A stretch of DNA of 64,000 nucleotides from an uncultured Flavobacteriales bacterium (GCA_937876195.1 CALEIK010000035.1:34736-98735), one strand, 5' to 3'; counted from the first letter of the stretch, positions 26,219-36,207 are shown. Numbers and translations are program-made. The notes: generated by a model from the letters alone, not told the origin.

Positions 26219-26864
26219 TTTTCTTGTAGGTATTAGAAATTAAGAAAACGGTGTTGAGCAATGTGCTTAACTCTTCTTTTGTAGGTGAAAGCAAAATAAT
26301 TTCTAAATCAGGTCCTTGAATGCTTTTCGTTGACTCAATAAAGTCAAAGGCGGTTGTTTCAAAATCATAATCGAGTTGTTTAACCGTCAAATTCTTGTTT
26401 TCAAAAAGTAAGGTCGAAGGTATATAATACCCATTTTCATAGGTGTTTAAGATGAATTCATTCGCAACGCGATTTGATTTGCAAAGTACATTTTTACTAC
26501 CAGCACCTATGATTATTTCCTTATTTCTAATTCCAAAAAAGTAACGATCTTCCTCCATGACACAGGGCAAAGAATCGTTTTGCAATACACCGAAAATATA
26601 TCCATTCCGAACGTCATACGTGGATGACTCACGAATTTCCTCGCGGCTGATCGACGAAATAGTAGTTGAAATCATGGCAATGCCACCTTCATTCACCTCA
26701 AGCACGTGGTTTCCCGTACCAATTGTATATTTCCCATACCATTTTTTATCAACTGTTACAAGGGCTGTTTCACCATCTGGTAGGGAAGATGAAAAGTAAT
26801 AGGACTTTTGTCCTATTAAAGAAAATGTGAGAAATAGACTTGCAATTAAACCAAATATTTTCAT
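26211..26864 (-). CDS. Small exported protein, function unknown
   Basis: A 217-residue protein beginning MKIFGLIASLFLTFSLIGQ, a clear signal peptide, so it is periplasmic or surface-exposed. The body has alternating polar and hydrophobic strands and no recognised motif. There is no T9SS tail. It is convergent with the helicase gene (8-base overlap of the 3' ends) and divergent from recJ, so it forms a single-gene unit. An A/T palindrome TAAATTTA at 26884-26891 in the divergent gap resembles a shared -7 element. Confidence 0.7.
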   Translation of the reverse strand: MKIFGLIASLFLTFSLIGQKSYYFSSSLPDGETALVTVDKKWYGKYTIGTGNHVLEVNEGGIAMISTTISSISREEIRESSTYDVRNGYIFGVLQNDSLPCVMEEDRYFFGIRNKEIIIGAGSKNVLCKSNRVANEFILNTYENGYYIPSTLLFENKNLTVKQLDYDFETTAFDFIESTKSIQGPDLEIILLSPTKEELSTLLNTVFLISNTYKKTR

Positions 26865-26904
26865 AACTTAATAAAAGAGAACCTAAATTTACAAAACACA
26901 ATCG

Positions 26905-28638
26905 ATGAAAAACACAATCATGCAGAAAAGATGGCTCGTTAACAAAACAATTGACAGTACAGCTATTGAGAACTTTCGTTCAGCGCTAAAAGTGGACAGC
27001 GTTGTAGCCGAATTATTGTTACAACGAGGGATTACAACATTTGATCAGGCTGAGTCTTTTTTTCGTCCCAAGCTAGAAGATCTTCATGACCCTTTTTTGA
27101 TGAAGGACATGAAGGAGGCTGTGGAACGAGTGCAAGAGGCGATAGAAAATCAACACCGAATATTACTTTTTGGCGATTACGACGTTGACGGAACGACAGC
27201 CGTTGCAATGATGTATTCATTCTTAAATGAAACAGCCGTGGTCGATTATTACATACCAGATCGGTATTCAGAAGGGTATGGCCTAAGTAAACAAGGTATT
27301 GACTTCGCATTTGAAAATAAAGTCGATTTAATAATTTCGCTGGATTGTGGGATAAAATCAGTTGAGTTGGTCGCTTATGCCCGCGAGAAAGGAATCGATT
27401 TTATCGTTTGTGATCATCATACACCAGGAAATGAATTGCCAGATGGTATAGTTTTGGATCCAAAACGCAGCGATTGCACCTATCCGTACAAAGAGCTTTC
27501 CGGCTGTGGGGTGGGGTTTAAATTGTTGCAAGGATTATGTGATTACAATAATTGGTCGTATGATCAGCTGTTTTCATTGCTCGATTTTTTAGCCATCAGT
27601 ATTGGAGCGGACATCGTTCCTGTAACGGGTGAAAATCGTATTCTCTGTTACCATGGAATGGAACTATTGAATGCTAAACCACGACGCGCTTTCAGGGAAT
27701 TACTGTTATTAGCGAATCGTCCATTCCCTGTTACATTGACGGATGTTGTGTTCACAATTGCACCCAGGATTAACGCGGCAGGCAGATTAAGGTCAGGTAG
27801 ATTTGCAGTGGATTTAATGATCAGTGATGAGATCAACGAGATTAACACGCTTGCAGAGGAAATTAATCAGGACAATTTGGAGCGAAGATTACTTGACCAA
27901 GAAATAACGAAGGAAGCATTAGAAATTATTGAGAACGAGGTTGAAGAAAAAGTCACTACCGTTGTTTTTAAGGAGAACTGGCACAAAGGAGTTGTCGGCA
28001 TTGTAGCCTCTCGTTTAATAGAAACATTTTACAGACCGACGATCGTACTTACCGAATCCAACGGTGTTATAACGGGTTCTGCGCGTTCTGTGGAAGGTTT
28101 TGATGTGTACGAAGCCATATTGGCCTGTGAAGATTTGCTGGAACAGTTTGGCGGACATATGTATGCGGCGGGACTAACGCTTAAGCGGGAAAATCTCTCT
28201 GCATTTATCACAAAGTTTGAGGAAGTCGTATCCAATACAATAACCCCTGAATTATTGGTTCCAGAGCAAAAAATTGATCTTAATTTGGCGTTTGATCAAC
28301 TGTTTACGCCAGAAGAAAACAGGTTGCAAATACCACGGCTAAAACGTATTTTGAATCAATTTGAACCGCATGGACCAGGAAATATGAAGCCCGTTTTTGT
28401 TTCAGAAAATGTGTTTAGCACAGATGTTCGTCTGCTAAAGGAGGCACACCTGAAAATCTCAATGACTCAACCACAATCTGATGTCGTAATCGATGGGATC
28501 GCTTTTAATATGGGGGATAAAATGGATATTGTCGCCTCGGGATTGCCTTTTTGTGTGGCCTATACATTGGAATCTAATCGCTGGAATGGAAAGGAAACCA
28601 TTCAGTTAAACATCAAAGACATTAGAGAGATGGTCTAA
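26905..28638 (+). CDS. recJ: Single-stranded-DNA-specific exonuclease RecJ
   Basis: A 577-residue protein of the DHH phosphoesterase family. Motif I GDYDVDGTTA is near residue 90, motif III CDHHTPG (DHH) near residue 169, and the DHHA1 segment carries GSARSVEGFDVYEA and FGGHMYAAGL. The C-terminal OB-like region is present (KISMTQPQSDVVIDGIAF). RecJ degrades single-stranded DNA 5' to 3' in recombination and mismatch repair. An in-frame ATG 15 bases downstream (MQKRWLVNKT) matches common RecJ starts equally well. It is followed by a bidirectional terminator. Confidence 0.95.
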   Translation: MKNTIMQKRWLVNKTIDSTAIENFRSALKVDSVVAELLLQRGITTFDQAESFFRPKLEDLHDPFLMKDMKEAVERVQEAIENQHRILLFGDYDVDGTTAVAMMYSFLNETAVVDYYIPDRYSEGYGLSKQGIDFAFENKVDLIISLDCGIKSVELVAYAREKGIDFIVCDHHTPGNELPDGIVLDPKRSDCTYPYKELSGCGVGFKLLQGLCDYNNWSYDQLFSLLDFLAISIGADIVPVTGENRILCYHGMELLNAKPRRAFRELLLLANRPFPVTLTDVVFTIAPRINAAGRLRSGRFAVDLMISDEINEINTLAEEINQDNLERRLLDQEITKEALEIIENEVEEKVTTVVFKENWHKGVVGIVASRLIETFYRPTIVLTESNGVITGSARSVEGFDVYEAILACEDLLEQFGGHMYAAGLTLKRENLSAFITKFEEVVSNTITPELLVPEQKIDLNLAFDQLFTPEENRLQIPRLKRILNQFEPHGPGNMKPVFVSENVFSTDVRLLKEAHLKISMTQPQSDVVIDGIAFNMGDKMDIVASGLPFCVAYTLESNRWNGKETIQLNIKDIREMV

Positions 28639-28649
28639 ATTTTCATATA

Positions 28650-28675
28650 AAAAAGGAGACATTTGTCTCCTTTTT
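28650..28675. terminator. Bidirectional terminator between recJ and the SprF-like gene
   Basis: A perfect 11-bp stem AAAAAGGAGAC/GTCTCCTTTTT with loop ATTT. Its A-run and T-run make it work on both strands, and it lies between two converging genes. Confidence 0.85.
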
Positions 28676-28681
28676 ATCATT

Positions 28682-29731
28682 TTAGCGTACTCTTGATCGA
28701 GACATTGAACCATCTGAGAAAGAGACCAAGTTGTATCTTAGAAAGATTTCAAATCCTCCCCTAGCACTTGAAACTTCATTGAGCGATGATATGTTAATAT
28801 CATAGGCAAATCCAGCAGAAATATCTGACCATTCTAATATTGCCTTTCCGACAAGTGCGTCATTCCATCGGTTAAACAATCCTATATGGAGGAAGAAGGG
28901 TTTGTTAAAGCCCGTCACTTTGGATCCTTCGGTTAGAGTGATTCTGTAGTATGTTCCGTACAAAATTTCCATGGTGGATTTTTGTCTATTAAAGTAAATT
29001 CCAGGTAAAAACGCTCCACGCGAGTTATTCACGCCAATTGTTCCGTTCACAAAAACCGACCAGCGCATGTACAATTGCTCAGTTCCATTGTCGATAAAAG
29101 AATAATTTGGATTGTTCACGTGAAAGAATGCCACTCCAGCGTTGAAATGACGCTGATTGTTTTGGGTCATGTATCCCTCGAAATTTTTAAACGTGTACAC
29201 CAATCCAGCACCAGCATCAATGTACGAGAAACTCGGAGAATCGAACACCTCGTTGCTTGGAAGCGCTTCATTGTAGCTTGAACCATCGTATTGTGATCCC
29301 CAGCGTCCGTCCGTCACATCAATTGCACGTTGTCCGAAACCACCATAAATTCCCAATCCCAAGGTGCTCTTCTTATCCAATATTAAATGATAAGCTAAAT
29401 TCACATTGACAATGTTCGTGGTCAATTTCAAATCACCCGCTTGGTCATTGAAAAAGTTCAAACCTCCAGCAATGATACCCTTTTTATTTCGCTTTTTGTC
29501 ATTGAAGCGCGCATCAATGGAAGCACCGATCGTTTGGTACGGCTCCGCAACACTATTCCATTGCGATCTATAGTTGACGATGCCCTGAAGCGCAGAGTTT
29601 GCTCCAGACAAAGCTGGATTTAAATTTAATGGCGAGTAGGACATTTGCGAGAAATGCACGTCTTGAGCCATTGCATTTGTTGACAGGACAAATCCACTGG
29701 CGATGATGATATACTTTAATGTATTTTTCAT
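28682..29731 (-). CDS. PorP/SprF family type IX secretion membrane protein
   Basis: About 349 residues from the ATG giving MKNTLKYIIIASGFVLSTNAMAQ (signal peptide). The PorP/SprF start of mature protein is visible: DVHFSQMSYSPLNLNPALSGA, followed by YRSQWNSV. The rest is outer-membrane barrel strands such as KKSTLGLGIYGGFGQR and GFAYDINISSL. In F. johnsoniae SprF is needed to secrete the adhesin SprB, and such genes commonly sit directly behind a type B (CHU_C) cargo. That is the case here: the preceding 1713-residue cargo ends 20 bases upstream on the same strand. Confidence 0.9.
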   Translation of the reverse strand: MKNTLKYIIIASGFVLSTNAMAQDVHFSQMSYSPLNLNPALSGANSALQGIVNYRSQWNSVAEPYQTIGASIDARFNDKKRNKKGIIAGGLNFFNDQAGDLKLTTNIVNVNLAYHLILDKKSTLGLGIYGGFGQRAIDVTDGRWGSQYDGSSYNEALPSNEVFDSPSFSYIDAGAGLVYTFKNFEGYMTQNNQRHFNAGVAFFHVNNPNYSFIDNGTEQLYMRWSVFVNGTIGVNNSRGAFLPGIYFNRQKSTMEILYGTYYRITLTEGSKVTGFNKPFFLHIGLFNRWNDALVGKAILEWSDISAGFAYDINISSLNEVSSARGGFEIFLRYNLVSFSDGSMSRSRVR

Positions 29732-29751
29732 AATTCTAATCAATAATAAGG

Positions 29752-32700
29752 TTAGCGTACAAGTGTTATATTTCCAGATTCTTCAATAATTTCACCGTCA
29801 AAAAGCTCAACGTAGATTTTGTAGGCATAGACGCCACTATTCAAAGGTTTACCCCTAAATGTTCCATCCCAACATACTTCTTGATAGTTTTCAGTTTCTA
29901 GATTAACGGTGGATTCAGTTGTAAATACAAGTTCTCCCCAACGATCGTATACGCTATAAATCAATTTTGTAACACAACTTCCGTAAACGCACAGGTAATC
30001 ATTATTCATGTCAGCATTTGGCGAGAAAATATTCGGCACGAAGAAATCACCACATCTAATTCTTATTTCCACCAAGGCAGTGTCTCCTCCGGTACAACCT
30101 GATGAGTCCGTCGCGCTCACATAATAAGTGGTCGTCTCAGTTGGACTTGCAATTGGATCTGAGCAGTCATCGCAGCTTAGTCCGGTTGATGGCGTCCAAG
30201 TATAGTTTTCAGCACCTGTCGCATTTAATTGAACAGATTCGCCTTCTTCAATGATGCTGTATTCAGGGTCAACATCTATGGACAACGAACCCACAGTGAT
30301 CACTGTAAAATTGTCACTCACTGTACATCCATTAGCGTCAGTCACCTCTAAACCATAACTTCCAGACGATAAGTCCGTTAAATCTGGAGTGATTTCTCCA
30401 TTTGGAGTCCAGTCATAAGAATAAGGACCTGTGCCACCAGCGACATTTGTGGAAATGGAACCGAGTGAAGCCTCACAGAATACATTTGAGATGGTTTCAT
30501 CAATCAACATGACATCTGGCTCTGTGATCGTATAAGTATCTGTTCCAAAACAACCAAGATCATCCGTTACAATTACAGTATAGGATCCAGCTCCGAGACC
30601 AGAAACTGTTGAAGTTGATCCAACATTTGGTGTCCAACTATAATTATAAGGAGCTTGACCACCAGAAGCAGAGACAATCAACTCACCGTCTGTATCACCG
30701 TTGCACGTTACATTCGTTTGTGCATCCAATGTAACGACTGGAGCACCAACGACAGGGTCAATATCAACTGTAATAGAAGAAGTAGAGGTACAACCTTCGT
30801 CATTTGTCACTGTAAATGTATACGTGTTGCCTTGTGTCAATCCAGTAATGGTAGTGGTAGTCCCAGAGCCATTGGTTGTAGCACCACCTGGGGTTGTGGT
30901 AACCGTCCAACTTCCAGAACCTGGTAATCCGCTCAAGTCTACACTTCCTGTTGGATTCGTACAGTCAGGTTGTGTAACTGTTCCCGCGATTGGTGCTGAA
31001 GGTGTTGTAGGTTGTGGATCAATGTCAACCGTAATAGTTGCAGTAGAGATACAACCGTCACTGTTTTCAACTGTAAATGTGTACGTAGTATTTGCGGCTA
31101 GTCCAGAGATTGTTCCTGTTGTTCCTGTATTGGTTTCTGTCGCTCCACCCGGAGATGCAGTTACCGTCCAAGTCCCAGTTCCAGGAAGTCCGCTCAAATC
31201 CACACTTCCTGTTGCTGTTGAACAATCTGGTTGCGTCACATTTCCAACAATCGGCGTTGAAGGCGTTTCTGGTTGCGCATTGATAATAACATCTACTGAA
31301 ACAGAAGAGGTACAACCCAAATCATTCGTCACGGTGTACGTATAAGTTGTACTTTCAGAAAGACCAGTAATTGTGGTTGTTGTACCTGTGCCATTTATTG
31401 TTGCACCACCTGGAGTTTCGGTAATTGTCCATGTACCAGTTCCAGGAAGACCACTTAAATCTACACTTCCCGTTGCTGTTGCACAATCAGGTTGTGTAAT
31501 TGTACCCACAATAGGTGGAGCAGGCGCACCAGGTACTGGGTCAATATCAACACTAGTAGAAGAGACAGAGGTACAGCCTTCGTCATTTGTTACTGTGAAT
31601 GTATAAGTGTCATTTGGCGCAAGACCTGTAACGCTCGTTGTAGTTCCAGTACCATTAATAGTGGTTCCACCTGGAGATACCGTTACGGTCCAAGTTCCTG
31701 AACCCGGCAATCCACTTAAATCCACACTTCCTGTTGGATTTGTACAATCAGGTTGTGTGACTGTTCCAATGATTGGTGCAGACGGTGTTGTAGGTTGTGG
31801 ATCAATGTCGACAGAAATGGTTGCAGTAGAGGTACATCCATCACTGTTTTCAACTGTAAATGTGTAAGTAGTATTTGCTGCCAGTCCTGAGATTGTACCT
31901 GTCGTTCCTGTGTTGGTTTCTGTCGCTCCACCCGGAGAAGCAGTCACTGTCCAAGTTCCGGTTCCTGGAAGCCCACTCAAATCCACACTACCTGTTGCTG
32001 TTGCACAATCTGGTTGCGTCACAGTTCCAACAATTGGAGTTGTAGGAGTTTCTGGTTGGGCATTGATAATAATATCTACAGAAACAGAAGAGGTACATCC
32101 TAAATCATTTGTGACTGTATACGTATAAGTTGTACTTTGAGTAAGACCAGTAATTGTCGTTGTTGTACCTGAGCCATTTATTGTTGCACCACCTGGAGTT
32201 TCGGTGATTGTCCATGTACCACTTCCGGGAAGGCCACTTAAATCCACACTACCCGTTGCTGTTGCACAATCAGGTTGTGTAATTGTTCCAACAACGGGTG
32301 CTGCCGGAGCACTAGGAACTGGGTCAATGACTGCATTCGTTGATGCCGATGAGGTACACCCTAAGTCGTCAGTGACAGTAAAAGTATAAGTGTCACTTGG
32401 CGCAAGACCTGTAATAGTTGTTGTAGTTCCAGTACCGTTAATGGTTGTCCCGCCTGGTGATATTGTTATGGTCCAAGTTCCTGAACCTGGTAATCCGCTT
32501 AAATCGACACTACCGGTTGGAGTCGTACAATCAGGTTGGGTAATAGTTCCGATGATTGGAGCAGATGGAGTTGCTGGTTGTGGGTCTATTGTCGCTCCAG
32601 TAGATGCCACTGATGTACAACCAAAGCTGTTCTCAACAGTAAAGGTATACGAAGTGTTAGCCGCAAGTCCTGAGATTGTTCCAGTAGTACCTGTATTGGT

Positions 32701-34893
32701 TTCTGTTGCACCACCTGGTGATGCGGTTACTGTCCATGTCCCAGAAGCCGGGAGCCCACTTAAATCCACACTTCCAGTTGGCGTTGAACAATCTGGTTGA
32801 GTAATCGTTCCAACAATTGGTGCTGTCGGTTGCGGGTTGACTGTATTTATAAATTGTACAGGACAGGTCACACCGTTGACGGTAATATCGACGTCAAGAG
32901 TAAAGTTCTGACTAGAGCCCGTAGTGTTTGTTGGGGTATAGGAGAATGTTTGGCCTGAACCTGTGGTAGGTGTTGCAGATGTTCCTGGTGGCACTGTCAC
33001 GTCCCAATCGTAGGTCGCGCCAGAAGCTGGAAACGCTTCAAAGTTGAGCGCAACACCACTGCACGTTGGACTTGCAGGAGCAAGTTGTGTGGCACCTGGT
33101 ACAGTTACTGTAACCGTATTCGAGATTGCTTCACAGGTTGGGTCCCCAGCGATCACTTGAAATTCATAGGTTCCTTGTGCGGCTCCAGTTGACGTAATCG
33201 TTAAATTGTCCGTAGTTCCTCCACTATAGGTAAATCCAGACGGAGAACCGTTAGTGACGTTTTCCCACGATCCACCATTGTTATATTGCCATTGATACGG
33301 TCCAGCTGTTGCATTAACAGTTAAGTTTCCACTTCCAGTAGAACAAATTGTCTCGTCAGTTGGTTGTGTATTAATGGTTGGGGTGGTACAGGATGTGAAG
33401 GAGCACTGAACGCTAGCCGTAGGAGAAACGTTTTGAGCCAATACGGCAAGACCATTCGGAAGCACAGTTCCTGAAAAATTATTGGCATGTGGCGTACCAA
33501 TGGTTGTTGGACCTGCAGAGGCTGCAGGACTAAAAGAAACCGCTTGACACCCTGCAATAGGCGTTTCACCTGCTGGATCTGTTTTTATTAAGTGATAATC
33601 AAAGTCAATACCTCCCATAACAGTAGAATTCATAATATATCCACCATCAGAGGTCAAATCTCCTTGAGGTAAAATTGTCGCAAAACCAAAATCATAGTAC
33701 TTCGCCCATGTGTTAGCGGTTGCCGCCGCATTCACTCGATGAAGCGAATTGGATATCACAAAGGGCAGACCTACACGCAGATACATACCCATAGTGACAA
33801 GATCGGTGCTTCCATTAACTTCGTAGATTTGTGAAACTTCGACTGGATCCGTCACCGAACCAAAAAATGATGTTGAATATCTAAATCGCCGACTGAATGT
33901 CAATCCGAAACCACCTAGGGCTTGATATTTCATGATAAGCTCATATCCTCCATCCGTGGAACCCGCTGCAATTGGGTCTCCCACACTGGTTTTGCTAATA
34001 CATGATAAATACTTAGAACTTTGACCTGTTGAGGTACTCGGGTTATCTACCTGTCTGTGATAGGTGATTGTCCCAGCAGTTGTTGTTTTAATTATAACAG
34101 CATCGTTCGGTGTAGCATCATCACCATCCGAGTTCGTCGCTGATCTGTGTTGATTAACATCGTATTGTCCAACCGCCATATAGCCATCACCTACTTCAAC
34201 TATATCGTTGAGTGATGCATCATTGTATATCCGCTCTCCGGGTAACCTTGAAGCGGCAGTGTAATATCTAAAAACATGATGCCATTGGTGATTTCCATTT
34301 GCATCAAACTTGACAATTAATGGTGAGCTGATTATATCCGTTTGAGGATCTCCGTTGGCATCTGTATAATTAATAGGAGCAAAATATGTTTCTGGTCCTC
34401 CGCCATCTGGATCGTGCCCTGTTACATAACCCACAGCAACATATCCACCATCTGAAGTTTTAATGATTCGTTTAAGGTAAGCACCATCTGCTTCGCTAAT
34501 TTCAAACTTAGTAGAAACTACAACATTACCTGTGGCATCAACGCGCATGAAAACTCCTGCATTTGATTCGCTACCGCCGCATAGATAATATTCGTTCAGA
34601 ACAGGATCTCTTTTAATGTCACTCAATTGAAAACCAATGGATCCATCGTAATACCGTTTTGACCAAACTAATGCACCAATATCATCAACTTGAGTAATTG
34701 TACCATAAATAGGTAAAAAATTCATATTAGTACCAGCAAAGACATAGTTGCTTGGTGTCAACGCTTCAGTTGAGCGACCTGGTAAATCAAATAGCGCTTG
34801 ATCGTAATTGACCCTGAAGGCATTTGTAGTTTGTCCGAAAACTGCTGTGATACACAACAGTGAGACAGAAAATAGTAGTCCTTTTGTTAACAT
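29752..34893 (-). CDS. Large SprB-like surface adhesin with T9SS type B (CHU_C) domain
   Basis: A 1713-residue protein with a signal peptide (LLFSVSLLCITAVFGQ). Residues about 25-480 form a propeller-like region of repeated G.Y...G..D strands. Immunoglobulin-like segments follow. Residues about 690-1385 contain eight repeats of about 87 residues, each with TQPDC, TGSVDLSGLPG and TYTFTV elements. Two SprB-type repeats (NVTCNGDTDGE ... GGQAPYNYSWTP) lie at about 1390-1530. The last 95 residues are the gliding-motility-associated C-terminal domain (FFVPNIFSPNADMNNDYL ... YDRWGELVF ... NSGVYAYKIYV). Such proteins are carried over the cell surface in gliding or act as adhesins. The SprF-like gene follows immediately. 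Confidence 0.9.
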   Translation of the reverse strand: MLTKGLLFSVSLLCITAVFGQTTNAFRVNYDQALFDLPGRSTEALTPSNYVFAGTNMNFLPIYGTITQVDDIGALVWSKRYYDGSIGFQLSDIKRDPVLNEYYLCGGSESNAGVFMRVDATGNVVVSTKFEISEADGAYLKRIIKTSDGGYVAVGYVTGHDPDGGGPETYFAPINYTDANGDPQTDIISSPLIVKFDANGNHQWHHVFRYYTAASRLPGERIYNDASLNDIVEVGDGYMAVGQYDVNQHRSATNSDGDDATPNDAVIIKTTTAGTITYHRQVDNPSTSTGQSSKYLSCISKTSVGDPIAAGSTDGGYELIMKYQALGGFGLTFSRRFRYSTSFFGSVTDPVEVSQIYEVNGSTDLVTMGMYLRVGLPFVISNSLHRVNAAATANTWAKYYDFGFATILPQGDLTSDGGYIMNSTVMGGIDFDYHLIKTDPAGETPIAGCQAVSFSPAASAGPTTIGTPHANNFSGTVLPNGLAVLAQNVSPTASVQCSFTSCTTPTINTQPTDETICSTGSGNLTVNATAGPYQWQYNNGGSWENVTNGSPSGFTYSGGTTDNLTITSTGAAQGTYEFQVIAGDPTCEAISNTVTVTVPGATQLAPASPTCSGVALNFEAFPASGATYDWDVTVPPGTSATPTTGSGQTFSYTPTNTTGSSQNFTLDVDITVNGVTCPVQFINTVNPQPTAPIVGTITQPDCSTPTGSVDLSGLPASGTWTVTASPGGATETNTGTTGTISGLAANTSYTFTVENSFGCTSVASTGATIDPQPATPSAPIIGTITQPDCTTPTGSVDLSGLPGSGTWTITISPGGTTINGTGTTTTITGLAPSDTYTFTVTDDLGCTSSASTNAVIDPVPSAPAAPVVGTITQPDCATATGSVDLSGLPGSGTWTITETPGGATINGSGTTTTITGLTQSTTYTYTVTNDLGCTSSVSVDIIINAQPETPTTPIVGTVTQPDCATATGSVDLSGLPGTGTWTVTASPGGATETNTGTTGTISGLAANTTYTFTVENSDGCTSTATISVDIDPQPTTPSAPIIGTVTQPDCTNPTGSVDLSGLPGSGTWTVTVSPGGTTINGTGTTTSVTGLAPNDTYTFTVTNDEGCTSVSSTSVDIDPVPGAPAPPIVGTITQPDCATATGSVDLSGLPGTGTWTITETPGGATINGTGTTTTITGLSESTTYTYTVTNDLGCTSSVSVDVIINAQPETPSTPIVGNVTQPDCSTATGSVDLSGLPGTGTWTVTASPGGATETNTGTTGTISGLAANTTYTFTVENSDGCISTATITVDIDPQPTTPSAPIAGTVTQPDCTNPTGSVDLSGLPGSGSWTVTTTPGGATTNGSGTTTTITGLTQGNTYTFTVTNDEGCTSTSSITVDIDPVVGAPVVTLDAQTNVTCNGDTDGELIVSASGGQAPYNYSWTPNVGSTSTVSGLGAGSYTVIVTDDLGCFGTDTYTITEPDVMLIDETISNVFCEASLGSISTNVAGGTGPYSYDWTPNGEITPDLTDLSSGSYGLEVTDANGCTVSDNFTVITVGSLSIDVDPEYSIIEEGESVQLNATGAENYTWTPSTGLSCDDCSDPIASPTETTTYYVSATDSSGCTGGDTALVEIRIRCGDFFVPNIFSPNADMNNDYLCVYGSCVTKLIYSVYDRWGELVFTTESTVNLETENYQEVCWDGTFRGKPLNSGVYAYKIYVELFDGEIIEESGNITLVR
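30740..32832 (-). repeat. Eight tandem 261-bp coding repeats arranged as ABC-ABC-AB
   Basis: The repeats lie inside the adhesin gene. By their variable middle part, repeats 1, 4 and 7 share TASPGGATETNTGTTG and VENS; repeats 2, 5 and 8 are closest to one another (TINGTGTTT or similar, then IDPV); repeats 3 and 6 share TITETPGGATIN and INAQPETP. The true copying unit is therefore three repeats, about 783 bp, duplicated in register. Confidence 0.85.
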
Positions 34894-34964
34894 TGTAGTA
34901 GTATGTTCGTTTATTCAACTGTAAATCACTCATCAATGAGTGTGAGGAAATTCCTCAAACGCGA

Positions 34965-34996
34965 CAAAACTACAAAAAAATTAAATAATTAACAAA
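34965..34996 (-). promoter_or_regulatory. Promoter of the adhesin/SprF-like operon, with structured leader
   Basis: On the minus strand, TTTG (34996-34993) and TAGTTTTG (34972-34965) are 20 bases apart, an exact Bacteroidota promoter. The leader of about 65 bases holds two inverted repeats: GAGGAA-A-TTCCTC (34944-34956) and CACTCA-TCAA-TGAGTG (34927-34942). Confidence 0.65.
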
Positions 34997-35010
34997 AAGT
35001 TAATGGAAAA

Positions 35011-36207
35011 CTACAATTCAGGTTTTTCACGCGTGAACGCTGGAATTCCAGTCACGTCCATTCCTGTGATTAACAGGTGAATATCGTGGGTTCCTTCATA
35101 GGTAAGTACCGATTCTAAATTTGCCATATGGCGCATCATTGAATACTCACTTGTAATACCCATTCCACCGTGAATTTGTCTCGCTTCTCTTGCAATATTC
35201 AATGCAATTTCCACATTGTTTCTTTTCGCCATCGAAATTTGTGCAGAAGTCGCTTTTCCATCATTTCTCAATTGTCCTAATCGAAAGGTTAATAATTGTG
35301 CTTTTGTGATTTCCGTAATCATTTCTGCTAATTTCTTTTGAATCAACTGAAAAGATCCAATTGGCACACCAAACTGCGTGCGTTCTTTCGAATATCTTAG
35401 CGCTTGATCATAACAATCCATAGCTGCACCCAAAGCCCCCCAAGCAATTCCAAATCGTGCAGAATCTAAGCAGCTTAACGGAGCACCAAGACCACTTCTT
35501 CCAGGCAATATATTTTCTTTAGGAACTTTGACATTGTCAAAAATTAATTCACCAGTAGCCGATGCGCGCAAAGATAGTTTACCATGCATTTCAGGTGTAG
35601 AGAAACCTTCCATTCCTCTTTCTACCACTAGTCCGTAAATCCTTCCTGTTTCGTCCTTTGCCCAAACAACGGCTATGTGAGCGAAGGGAGCATTTGAAAT
35701 CCACATCTTCGCACCATTGAGCACTACATGATCTCCAGCATCCTTAAAATTGGTAATCATTCCACCAGGGTTTGAACCATGATCAGGTTCTGTCAATCCA
35801 AAGCAACCAATCATCTCTCCAGTTGCTAATTTTGGTAAATAGTTGCGCTTTTGTTCTTCGCTACCATACTTCCAAATGGGATACATAACCAGTGAACTTT
35901 GAACCGATGCTGTTGAGCGCAAGCCAGAATCACAACGTTCTAATTCTTGCATAATTAAACCATAAGAAATCTGATCTAACCCTAGACCTCCGTATTCAGC
36001 TGGAATGTACGGTCCAAAAGCACCAATCTCACCCAATCCTGGAAGAATGTGATTTGGAAAAGTAGCATTTTCATAGTGCTCATCAATGATTGGTGACACC
36101 TCTTTCTTTACCCATGCACGGGCTGCATCTCGAACAAGTTTGTGCTCTTCCGAAAGCAAATCGTCCATATTGTAATAGTCAGGGTGCGTATATAAATCAG
36201 TTCTCAT
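35011..36207 (-). CDS. Acyl-CoA dehydrogenase, glutaryl-CoA dehydrogenase-like
   Basis: About 398 residues from the ATG giving MRTDLYTHPDYYNM; further upstream in-frame starts would fall within the promoter. Family features are the FAD-binding FGLTEPDHGSNPGGM segment near residue 133, WISNAPFA near 165, the R..FG.PI (RTQFGVPIG) helix, and the catalytic Glu371 in TYEGTHDIH. The motif CDSGLRSTASVQSSLVM near residue 95 is characteristic of glutaryl-CoA dehydrogenases, which oxidise and decarboxylate glutaryl-CoA to crotonyl-CoA in lysine and tryptophan breakdown. No electron-transfer flavoprotein gene is adjacent. Confidence 0.9.
   Translation of the reverse strand: MRTDLYTHPDYYNMDDLLSEEHKLVRDAARAWVKKEVSPIIDEHYENATFPNHILPGLGEIGAFGPYIPAEYGGLGLDQISYGLIMQELERCDSGLRSTASVQSSLVMYPIWKYGSEEQKRNYLPKLATGEMIGCFGLTEPDHGSNPGGMITNFKDAGDHVVLNGAKMWISNAPFAHIAVVWAKDETGRIYGLVVERGMEGFSTPEMHGKLSLRASATGELIFDNVKVPKENILPGRSGLGAPLSCLDSARFGIAWGALGAAMDCYDQALRYSKERTQFGVPIGSFQLIQKKLAEMITEITKAQLLTFRLGQLRNDGKATSAQISMAKRNNVEIALNIAREARQIHGGMGITSEYSMMRHMANLESVLTYEGTHDIHLLITGMDVTGIPAFTREKPEL

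Noticed and set aside
30655..32800. Long plus-strand open frames opposite the adhesin repeats
   Set aside because: They recur with the 261-bp repeat period and encode low-complexity Val/Pro/Ser sequence, so they are mirror frames of the repeated coding strand.
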